Source: Bacillota bacterium | Lineage (GTDB): Bacteria; Bacillota; Clostridia; Oscillospirales; Oscillospiraceae | Direction of reading: 5' to 3' | Assembly: GCA_023395775.1 (NCBI GenBank) | Contig: JAEWYA010000185.1 | Coordinates: 1-6,438 of the forward strand | Length of the DNA stretch: 6,438 nt | Part shown: positions 1 through 4,888 of the stretch, one piece after another | Position numbering within the stretch: position 1 is the stretch's first letter | How the letters are laid out: each line of letters opens with the position of its first letter | Translations under genes and position numbers: made by a program | The notes under the pieces: generated by a model | What the model saw: the letters and a program-made list of their open reading frames with translations, nothing else | What the model was told of the DNA's origin: nothing | Database searches by the model: none

Positions 1-71
1 TCCTTGCGAATTCGATAGGTTGTATATCCTGCTGCTATCAGCTTTCCCAAAACATCTTTATAAATTATCAT
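1..71 (-). CDS. XRE-family (Cro/C1-type) HTH regulator, N-terminal fragment cut by window edge
   Basis: Reading leftward from an ATG at 71, an open frame of 23 full codons runs off the left edge. It begins MIIYKDVLGKLIAAGYTTYR. This matches the opening of short Cro/C1-type helix-turn-helix repressors, where a first helix of the type 'LxxLIxxxGxTxYxI' leads into the recognition helices. The start is supported by a perfect GAGGAGG Shine-Dalgarno sequence at 79-85, seven bases upstream. A nearer ATG at 78 is out of frame and stops after six codons. It is divergent from the gene at 242. Proteins of this kind usually act as DNA-binding repressors of phage or mobile-element genes and often repress themselves. 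That role is inferred here, because the recognition helix lies outside the window. Confidence 0.72.
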   Translation of the reverse strand, partial: MIIYKDVLGKLIAAGYTTYRIRK

Positions 72-91
72 CGGTCATCCTCCTCTTTTTT

Positions 92-120
92 ATTATACGT
101 CCAAGTATGAACTTTTTAAA
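92..120 (-). promoter_or_regulatory. Promoter of the XRE regulator with an operator-like inverted repeat
   Basis: On the minus strand there is a consensus -10 TATAAT (92-97) and a weaker -35 TTTAAA (115-120), 17 bases apart. Transcription would start near 85-86, giving a leader of only about 15 nt that consists almost entirely of the Shine-Dalgarno sequence. An inverted repeat AAGT-N4-ACTT at 103-114 fills most of the spacer. This is a plausible site for autorepression, but the repeat is short and unproven. Confidence 0.55.
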
Positions 121-168
121 GTGCGCATCATGAACGAAAAAAGGTTGATATTTTGGTGCTGTCGCCAG

Positions 169-197
169 TTGCTAATCATCCTTTTAAGGTGTATACT
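169..197 (+). promoter_or_regulatory. Promoter of the 135-residue gene
   Basis: A -35 TTGCTA (169-174) and a -10 TATACT (192-197) are separated by 17 bases. Transcription would begin near 204. A small palindromic repeat TGCA-ATTA-TGCA (197-208) overlaps the expected start site and could be an operator. It is divergent from the XRE promoter, and the two -35 elements are about 50 bases apart. Confidence 0.5.
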
Positions 198-241
198 GCA
201 ATTATGCAGAAGACCTGAAGGAAACGGAGGAGGCTCATGAA

Positions 242-649
242 ATGGAACGGCTTTTCAAATATCACGGTACTGTATCGAGCATAAGCTTTAGCAGCAAAGG
301 GTGCGGCGCAGCGGATCTGATCCTGGGCGATATTACAGATCGGGACAAACCCCCGGTGCGTGTGGAGGCGCACGGTGCGCTTGCGAAATACATCAACGAA
401 ATTGAGATGACTGACGTCGAGGAGCGCTATATCCAGTCTGATTGGTACTACGACAGAAATCTGTTTCTCTATCGCATCGAGGTTCCCAGTAGCAAGGATC
501 ATGTCCCGGCAAAGGTCATCACGCAGACAGACTTTCTCTCTGGTGAGCTGGCGGTCTTCGGGCCGCAAGAGTACATCGAGACAGACGAGCCAGAGGCCAT
601 GAGTCCAGAACAGTTGGCGGTCTGGTGTGAGTACCGCTTCAATCACTAA
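242..649 (+). CDS. Hypothetical protein, 135 residues, accessory-region gene
   Basis: I do not recognise this protein. It begins at an ATG eight bases after a GGAGGAGG ribosome binding site (226-233). A nearer ATG at 237 is in another frame and closes after 15 codons. The product is acidic and soluble-looking, with no signal peptide or membrane segment. The N-terminal half (KYHGTVSSISFSS, then ADLILGDITD and PVRVEAHGALAKYI) suggests beta strands. Residues about 64-80 are rich in Asp, Tyr and Trp (QSDWYYDRNLFLYRIEV), and the tail is acidic (ETDEPEAMSPEQ). The ribosome binding site, a matching promoter and divergence from a Cro/C1-type regulator make it a real gene. Small soluble proteins beside such regulators are typical of integrated elements, so a mobile-element origin is likely but not shown. 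Confidence 0.75.
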   Translation: MERLFKYHGTVSSISFSSKGCGAADLILGDITDRDKPPVRVEAHGALAKYINEIEMTDVEERYIQSDWYYDRNLFLYRIEVPSSKDHVPAKVITQTDFLSGELAVFGPQEYIETDEPEAMSPEQLAVWCEYRFNH

Positions 650-697
650 GTCAGTGCCTGTCCTACCGGGCATACGGGGAGGAAGGAGAGCGGCGTA

Positions 698-955
698 ATG
701 ACCATCGTTCTATGTACTATCGGTGCGGCTACACTAACTTCCTGGTTCTTTCGTTTACTTGACGCAATTGATAGACCATGTAAGAGGCAGCAGCCGCAAC
801 ACCGCCAAATGAGATCCGAAATATATGCTATCATTACCAACCTTCGAACTAAATTAAATTGCCGCAAAATTACCACTTATTTCTTGCAATTCCTCCTATC
901 TGGCGGTACAATGGCGAAGTGCCATAAGCACACAGGTTATTACACTGGGGTTTGA
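698..955 (+). CDS. Possible small protein, 85 residues, hydrophobic N-terminus
   Basis: An open frame starts nine bases after a good AAGGAG site (683-688) and 48 bases after the stop of the 135-residue gene, so the two could be co-transcribed. Residues 2-18 (TIVLCTIGAATLTSWFF) are uncharged and could be a single membrane segment or signal anchor. They are followed by a basic stretch (RPCKRQQPQHRQMR) that would fit a cytoplasmic tail. The last 15 residues contain two Cys/His-like residues (CHKH) but no clear motif. I recognise no family. The second half overlaps sequence with RNA-like inverted repeats, and its composition is less gene-like, so the frame may be spurious or a decayed gene. Confidence 0.38.
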   Translation: MTIVLCTIGAATLTSWFFRLLDAIDRPCKRQQPQHRQMRSEIYAIITNLRTKLNCRKITTYFLQFLLSGGTMAKCHKHTGYYTGV

Positions 956-995
956 CCCCCGATAGGGGCGCGTGAACCGAAAGGCCCACCGGTGT
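942..995 (+). other. Foldable non-coding segment with nested hairpins
   Basis: ACACTGG (942-948) can pair with CCGGTGT (989-995), with one G-U. Inside it, GGGG (947-950) and GGGG (965-968) compete for the same CCCC block (956-960), so two alternative inner hairpins are possible. No U-tract follows, so it is not an ordinary terminator. With the two repeats at 1008-1062 and 1100-1127 it makes up the gene-free stretch 956-1189. I see no convincing ORF there. The function is unknown. Confidence 0.35.
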
Positions 996-1007
996 TCTAA
1001 CATATAT

Positions 1008-1062
1008 GTTTGAGGTAAAGCAAAAGGCCCTCCCCTTTCGGAGAGAACCCTTCACCTCAAAC
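1008..1062. repeat. Long imperfect inverted repeat (55 bases)
   Basis: GTTTGAGGT (1008-1016) is a perfect inverted copy of ACCTCAAAC (1054-1062). After one mismatch the pairing continues with AAG/CTT and a further G-C. The interior can form a second hairpin, AAAGG (1023-1027) with CCTTT (1034-1038), or the alternative CTCC/GGAG (1030-1043). No T-tract follows. It could be an RNA element, a binding site, or part of an element end or transfer origin. The sequence alone does not decide. Confidence 0.6.
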
Positions 1063-1099
1063 AACAGTGCACCTTGAAAAACTCCAAAGTGCTTTATTC

Positions 1100-1127
1100 G
1101 ATAATAGCTGCTGACACAGCTATTGTC
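1100..1127. repeat. Strong hairpin, 11-bp stem with 6-base loop
   Basis: GATAATAGCTG (1100-1110) pairs with CAGCTATTGTC (1117-1127) around the loop CTGACA, with a single G-U pair. The next T-rich run (1141-1148) begins 13 bases after the stem, too far for a standard intrinsic terminator. It may still end rightward transcription from the small operon at 242-955, or isolate the RNA gene that starts near 1190. Confidence 0.55.
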
Positions 1128-1154
1128 CACAAATATTAAAAATTTTTTGCCTAA

Positions 1155-1182
1155 TTGGCAAGATCTCTTATTTGCGTAGAAG
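1155..1182 (+). promoter_or_regulatory. Candidate promoter of the structured RNA
   Basis: A -35 TTGGCA (1155-1160, five of six consensus bases) and a -10 TAGAAG (1177-1182, four of six) are spaced by 16 bases. The predicted start is near 1190, seven bases before the 5' strand of the closing helix of the RNA at 1197. The agreement between the predicted start and the structure is the main support. Confidence 0.42.
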
Positions 1183-1189
1183 TTTCTTT

Positions 1190-1441
1190 GGCCATACAGC
1201 GGAAGATTTGAACGAAACGATTGATGGGCTGTACCGGCGAGGACGGCCAGCACTGGGAACCACCGTCAGGCGAGGCGGCACAGGTTCTTCGAAGCTGCGA
1301 TGAAACATCAATTGATAATGATACTTCCTCACGGCCCCGCATGGACTTGACGGGGAGGCTGCATCGGTGTGCAGTCCTATGCGCCCAACAGAAAGGACTG
1401 GTAATTCTTTCTGCCTTCGGGCGGTTCTTCCGCTGATTTTT
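1190..1441 (+). ncRNA. Putative structured non-coding RNA, about 250 nt (raiA class possible)
   Basis: No frame here has a ribosome binding site or protein-like sequence, but the plus strand folds well. CAGCGGAAGA (1197-1206) pairs perfectly with TCTTCCGCTG (1426-1435) as a closing helix, and UUUU follows at once, as in an RNA ended by its own terminator. Inside lie five helices. They are GCTG/CAGC with CCG/CGG (1228-1251); GGAACC/GGTTCT with CCG/CGG (1256-1288); CCCCG/CGGGG (1335-1355); CAGTCCT/AGGACTG (1372-1400); and a C(UUCG)G tetraloop hairpin (1411-1424). The first two present the same loop sequence, GGCGAGG. A promoter fits just upstream. The minus strand lacks a U-tract, so plus is the likely strand. 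Size, multi-branched form and host type agree with the raiA RNA class of Firmicutes. That is only a suggestion, since no raiA gene is adjacent. 6S, tmRNA, RNase P and cobalamin riboswitch signatures are absent. Confidence 0.6.
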
Positions 1442-1450
1442 ACTTTAAAT

Positions 1451-1499
1451 ATGAACCCGAGACAAAGGCACATCCATTGTACCTTTGTCTGAGATTCAT
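1451..1499. terminator. Long palindrome between the RNA and the tRNA; possible bidirectional terminator
   Basis: AGACAAAGG (1460-1468) and CCTTTGTCT (1482-1490) pair perfectly around a 13-base loop. Four unpaired bases further out on each side, ATGAA (1451-1455) pairs with TTCAT (1495-1499). It sits between the convergent 3' ends of the putative RNA and tRNA-Pro. Leftward, the bases after the stem are only moderately T-rich; rightward, ATTCATTTT follows. A terminator or processing role for the tRNA transcript is likely but not clear-cut. Confidence 0.45.
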
Positions 1500-1501
1500 T
1501 T

Positions 1502-1577
<76 letters not shown>

Positions 1578-1605
1578 ATATTTGCTGTTTCAAATCAGCT
1601 TGTTT

Positions 1606-1634
1606 ATAATAGCATACCATTTATAAATTTGCAA
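1606..1634 (-). promoter_or_regulatory. Strong promoter of tRNA-Pro
   Basis: On the minus strand, TTGCAA (1629-1634) and TATTAT (1606-1611) are separated by exactly 17 bases, and a TG one base upstream of the -10 makes it an extended -10. Transcription would start near 1599, about 22 nt before the mature tRNA end. The surrounding DNA is very AT-rich, as is usual for stable-RNA promoters. Confidence 0.72.
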
Positions 1635-1709
1635 GTACTTTTTAAAAATTTATTGAGTTTTTTGGCGATTCTTTTCTTTTCCCGTTTTGTCCCATAAAAG
1701 AAGCTCACC

Positions 1710-1748
1710 GCTTGGCAGGAAAGCAGGCAATCCGCTCTCCGGCCAAGC
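1710..1748 (-). terminator. Inverted repeat after the last operon gene; weak terminator candidate
   Basis: GCTTGGC and GCCAAGC pair perfectly over 7 bp (1710-1716 with 1742-1748), starting seven bases past the stop of the 231-residue gene. On the minus strand the T-rich stretch TTCTTTT follows only after about six further bases, and the loop is long (25 bases). It may be a weak or Rho-assisted end of the uronate operon. The remainder of 1578-1754 holds only the tRNA promoter. Confidence 0.3.
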
Positions 1749-1754
1749 TGCGGC

Positions 1755-2450
1755 TCAGAGTAATTCTTTCAGTGTCAGCATGGAGGGCTGGCGAAAAATA
1801 TGCAGTAACGGCCGCAAACGGTCCGGCTTCAGCTTGAACTGGTTCTCTATCAGGATGCAGCAGTCCATCCAGAAAAGGTACAGGCACACTTCAAAGGCAC
1901 TACCCAAAAAAGCGGGCGTAAATTCCGCCTGAATCAGCAAGACGCTAAGCTTATTGGGCTTCAAAAATCCATGAAAGCCCCCCTCGACCCGGCGGTTTCC
2001 GTAGACCACCTGAAGCGGCGGAGGGAAGGCGGGAAGAGAACAGACGATGATCTCTCTTCCCTTCTCCGACACCTCCGGTTCCGACGCGTCGGAATCCCAG
2101 CGCAGCTTGGACTGTCCAATCCCCACCGTGCCGTCAGCGTCGCTGCGAGTCAGCTCCCGGGGATGAAATACCCGCCGTTCCTTCAGCTTGCAATCCTCGC
2201 AGTACCAGCCGTACAGCCGCTTTTGGTCAAAATGAAATGTGAAAGGAACGCCCTCAAAGATATGGTCCACAGGATAGACCGCCTCCGGTGTCTCCGGCGG
2301 ATAAGGCCGGTCATTCCGAGCGGCATTGCGCAGCACGCGCTTCCACTCATTGCGGAACTCGTCGCCGAAAGCGCATTCCTTCAGCCAGTCAGACTCGAAC
2401 AGCGGCAGAATCTGCCGGTATACAGTCTCCCTGCTTTCCCGTTCTTCCAT
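1755..2450 (-). CDS. Uncharacterised protein, 231 residues, last gene of the uronate operon
   Basis: I do not recognise this family. The start at 2450 has GGGAGG five bases upstream, and the gene follows the aldolase stop by 20 bases on the same strand, so it is very likely co-transcribed. The N-terminal 60 residues look helical and charged. The middle has aromatic, strand-like segments (FEGVPFTFHFDQKRLYGWY, residues 65-83) followed by a CxxC pair (C84, C87), which could bind a metal but lacks a second pair. Residues 160-200 are hydrophobic, ending in a Cys- and Leu-rich stretch (CLYLFWMDCCIL). There is no signal peptide. A long plus-strand frame across it lacks a ribosome binding site and is a shadow. 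Its operon position suggests a link to uronate use, but it may only be a hitch-hiker. Confidence 0.72.
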   Translation of the reverse strand: MEERESRETVYRQILPLFESDWLKECAFGDEFRNEWKRVLRNAARNDRPYPPETPEAVYPVDHIFEGVPFTFHFDQKRLYGWYCEDCKLKERRVFHPRELTRSDADGTVGIGQSKLRWDSDASEPEVSEKGREIIVCSLPAFPPPLQVVYGNRRVEGGFHGFLKPNKLSVLLIQAEFTPAFLGSAFEVCLYLFWMDCCILIENQFKLKPDRLRPLLHIFRQPSMLTLKELL

Positions 2451-2470
2451 TGTGACCTCCCGCCTTTCTC

Positions 2471-3103
2471 TCAGCGCACCTGATCCCGCAGGGACGCAGC
2501 CTCCCGCGCCAGACGCTCGATCTCATCAAACCTTTCGGCGGACAGCAGTTCGCCGGGGACAATCCACGTACCTCCGCAGGCCGTCACATTGGCAAGGCGC
2601 AGATAGTCCTGCACATTGTCCGGCTTGACGCCGCCGGTGGGCATGAACTTCATGGCGGCATAGGGTCCCGCCAACGCCTTCAACATTGCGACGCCGCCCG
2701 CCACCTCGGCGGGAAACAGCTTCACCAGCTCCAGGCCCTCCCGCATGTTACTCTCTACCTCGGACGGGGTTGCGCAGCCGGGAATTACCGGCACGCCGTT
2801 TTGCACACACCAGCGCACAGTCTCCAAATTCGTGCCGGGGCTGATAACGGCTTTGGCTCCGGCGTCCACGGCCTCCCGTGCCTGCTGCGGTGTCAGCACC
2901 GTTCCGGCGCAGACAAACAGCTCCGGGCAGTTTTTTGCAATAGTCCGGATGGAGTCGGCGGCTGCGGCGCTTCGGAACGTGATCTCCGCAGCGGGAAGAC
3001 CGCCCCTCGCCAATGCTTTGGCCAACGGAACAGCATGGGCCGCGTCATCCATCTTGATGACAGGAACAATGCCCACCTGATAAAGAATTTCTTCTGCGGT
3101 CAT
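2471..3103 (-). CDS. eda: KDPG/KHG aldolase (Eda/KdgA)
   Basis: This is a class I aldolase of the Eda family. It splits 2-keto-3-deoxy-6-phosphogluconate into pyruvate and glyceraldehyde 3-phosphate, the last step of the route encoded here, in the cytoplasm. At 210 residues it has the family's normal length as a single TIM-barrel domain. Visible landmarks are the catalytic Glu in AAEITFRS (E40), GTVLTP (67-72), ISPGTN (87-92), GCATPSE (109-115), the Schiff-base lysine in KLFPAE (K128) and the phosphate loop PTGGV (155-159). Spacing of E40 and K128 matches E45 and K133 of the E. coli enzyme. Its ATG overlaps the stop of the kinase gene (ATGA), and its ribosome binding site GGGAGGAG lies inside the kinase end, so translation is probably coupled. 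The family is often also active on 4-hydroxy-2-oxoglutarate. Confidence 0.95.
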   Translation of the reverse strand: MTAEEILYQVGIVPVIKMDDAAHAVPLAKALARGGLPAAEITFRSAAAADSIRTIAKNCPELFVCAGTVLTPQQAREAVDAGAKAVISPGTNLETVRWCVQNGVPVIPGCATPSEVESNMREGLELVKLFPAEVAGGVAMLKALAGPYAAMKFMPTGGVKPDNVQDYLRLANVTACGGTWIVPGELLSAERFDEIERLAREAASLRDQVR

Positions 3104-4062
3104 GCGTTCTCTCCTCCCTGCCGATGGGTATCCATAAAATGCTCCAGTTCCTCTCGGGAAGGCAGGCCCTCGTTGTCGCTGACGTGCATGATCTGGATGG
3201 TTCCGATGGCGCTGCCGCGCCGAACGGCCTCCTCAAGCGGCAGTCCCTCCAGCACACCGCTGATGACGCCGGCGGCGAAGCCGTCCCCCGCGCCCACGGT
3301 ATCCACGATCTCGTCCGGAGGATAGGCATCCGTATGGAAGCACCCCGTTTTCGTATAGGTTTCCGCACCGCTGGCGCCGGTCTTCACGATCACCGTGCCG
3401 GAGCCGAGGTTCAGATAAAATTTTCCAATGACCTCCGGGTCGGCGCTGCCGCAGAGAGTTTTTCCCTCGTTCTCTCCGGGAAGCACATAATCCGCCATGG
3501 CGGCAAGCTCATTGATGGTTTTCACCATCAGTTCCCGGCTGGGCCAAAGCTGAGGTCGGAGATTGGGGTCAAAAAAGGTAGGAATACCCGCCGCCTTTGC
3601 CGCCCGCATCAGCTTGAACACGGCGGTGCGCGCCGTGTCGGACACGGCGGGGAGAATGCCGGTGAGATGCAGTGCATCCCATGCGGTCACATCCACCTCT
3701 CCAAGGTCCTCCGGGCAGAGGGTGGAAGCGGCGGAGCCCTTGCGGTAATAGTAAATATCCGGGTCACCCTGACTGGTTTTGCTCTTGAGCATGAAGCCGG
3801 TACGGTAATTGGGATCCATTTTGGTCAGGGAAGTATCGATGCCGTTCTCGTTCATGCAGTTGACAATCTGGCGGCCAAAGGGGTCATCCCCCACCTTGCT
3901 GAGGTAGCCCACCCGATGTCCCAGCCTTGTCAGGCCTACCGCTACATTGAATTCGGCGCCCGCAACGGAGGTGCTGAAATGGCGCACGTTTTCAAGCCGT
4001 GCTTCCTCCTGGGCAATAAACAGGCCCATGGGCTCTCCGGCGGTTAAAATTCTCTTTTCCAT
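3100..4062 (-). CDS. kdgK: 2-keto-3-deoxygluconate kinase (KdgK)
   Basis: This PfkB/ribokinase-family sugar kinase, 320 residues, phosphorylates KDG with ATP to KDPG in the cytoplasm. The substrate-side motif AGAEFNVAVGLTRLG (34-48) and VGDDPFG (57-63) are in place, followed by FDPNLRPQLW (164-173), as in KDG kinases. The PfkB signature DTVGAGDGFAAG (254-265) carries the catalytic base D260 and the anion hole. The frame stays open upstream to 4323, but that extension is a shadow of the previous gene. The start at 4062 gives MEKRILTAGE, has GGGAGAG four bases upstream and lies 11 bases after the preceding stop. It lies between the dehydrogenase that makes KDG and the aldolase that uses KDPG. 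Specificity for KDG over fructose or ribose rests on context and the DPNLRP motif. Confidence 0.93.
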   Translation of the reverse strand: MEKRILTAGEPMGLFIAQEEARLENVRHFSTSVAGAEFNVAVGLTRLGHRVGYLSKVGDDPFGRQIVNCMNENGIDTSLTKMDPNYRTGFMLKSKTSQGDPDIYYYRKGSAASTLCPEDLGEVDVTAWDALHLTGILPAVSDTARTAVFKLMRAAKAAGIPTFFDPNLRPQLWPSRELMVKTINELAAMADYVLPGENEGKTLCGSADPEVIGKFYLNLGSGTVIVKTGASGAETYTKTGCFHTDAYPPDEIVDTVGAGDGFAAGVISGVLEGLPLEEAVRRGSAIGTIQIMHVSDNEGLPSREELEHFMDTHRQGGENA

Positions 4063-4073
4063 TCGACTCTCCC

Positions 4074-4874
4074 TCAGGGCTGCTTGCCGATATAGGCCAG
4101 AATCCCGCCGTCCACATACAGCACATGGCCGTTGACAAAATTGGACGCGTCGGACGCCAGAAACACCGCCGGACCCATCAGATCTTCCACCGTTCCCCAG
4201 CGGCCCGCAGGGGTCTTGGAGACGATGAACTGATCGAAGGGATGACGGCTGCCGTCCGCCTGCCGCTCCCGCAGGGGGGCGGTCTGGGATGTGGCAATAT
4301 AGCCGGGGCCGATACCGTTGCACTGAATGTTGGCTCCGCCAAATTCAGAGCAGATGTTCCGGGTCAGCATCTTCAGCCCGCCCTTGGCGGCGGCGTAGGC
4401 CGAAACCGTCTCCCGACCCAGTTCGCTCATCATGGAGCAGATATTGATGATCTTGCCGTGACCCTTTTTCATCATGCCGGGCAGCACGGCCTTGGAGACG
4501 ATGAACGGGGCGTTCAGATCGATGTCCACCACCTGACGGAATTCGGCTGCGCTCATCTCCGTCATGGGGACGCGCTTGATAATCCCGGCGTTGTTCACCA
4601 GAATGTCCACAGGACCCAGATCGTTGGCAATCTCGTCCACCATGTTCACAACGGCGTCCTCGTCCGTCACGTCGCACAGATACCCTTTGGCCTCGATTCC
4701 CTCCGCGCGATAGGCGTCCTCCGCCTCCTTCAGGCGAGCCGGGCTGTGGCCGTTGAACGCGATCCTCGCGCCCGCCTGAGCCAGCGCCTGGGCGATGGCA
4801 AAACCGATGCCATGGGTGGCGCCGGTAACCAGCGCCACTTTGCCGTCCAGACGGAACAGTTTATCCATAGTCAT
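4074..4874 (-). CDS. SDR dehydrogenase, gluconate 5-dehydrogenase/DhuD type (diketo-deoxygluconate reduction)
   Basis: This is a classical short-chain dehydrogenase, 266 residues. The cofactor loop is TGATHGIG (17-24), NNAG is at 94-97, and the tetrad is N121, S147, Y160 and K164 (YAAAK). The long conserved core around SMMSELGRETVSAY and the C-terminal VDGGILAYIGKQP are those of proteins annotated as gluconate 5-dehydrogenase in Bacteroidetes and Firmicutes. Streptococcal relatives named DhuD reduce 2,5-diketo-3-deoxygluconate to KDG during glycosaminoglycan use. In this operon that reaction is the likely role, directly after KduI. The Asn of NGH (41-43), after the second strand where NAD enzymes usually have an Asp, leaves cofactor choice open. 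A start at the second ATG (4868) would fit the AAGGA site about as well. The gene begins 14 bases after the KduI stop. Confidence 0.88.
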   Translation of the reverse strand: MTMDKLFRLDGKVALVTGATHGIGFAIAQALAQAGARIAFNGHSPARLKEAEDAYRAEGIEAKGYLCDVTDEDAVVNMVDEIANDLGPVDILVNNAGIIKRVPMTEMSAAEFRQVVDIDLNAPFIVSKAVLPGMMKKGHGKIINICSMMSELGRETVSAYAAAKGGLKMLTRNICSEFGGANIQCNGIGPGYIATSQTAPLRERQADGSRHPFDQFIVSKTPAGRWGTVEDLMGPAVFLASDASNFVNGHVLYVDGGILAYIGKQP

Positions 4875-4888
4875 TGTATCCTTCTCTC

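Noticed and set aside
1006..1077. Short plus-strand ORF starting MFEVKQKALPF (23 codons)
   Set aside because: No ribosome binding site and no downstream gene to which a leader peptide could belong. It lies across the 55-base palindrome.
1221..1436. Plus-strand 71-codon frame within the putative RNA
   Set aside because: No ribosome binding site and no protein-like pattern. The sequence is better explained by the RNA helices.
1190..1441. Cobalamin riboswitch, 6S RNA, tmRNA or RNase P RNA as the identity of the structured region
   Set aside because: The conserved B12-box, the single long 6S hairpin, a tag-peptide frame and the RNase P core motifs are all absent. No transport or biosynthesis gene lies downstream for a riboswitch.
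1971..2483. Plus-strand frame opposite the 231-residue gene
   Set aside because: No ribosome binding site, and low-complexity Arg/Leu/Pro-rich composition. The minus-strand gene has a good ribosome binding site and operon spacing.
4063..4323. N-terminal extension of KdgK up to 4323
   Set aside because: The extra 87 residues are Arg/Gly/Pro-rich, overlap the dehydrogenase gene in another frame and match no kinase. The start at 4062 has a ribosome binding site and gives the normal family length.
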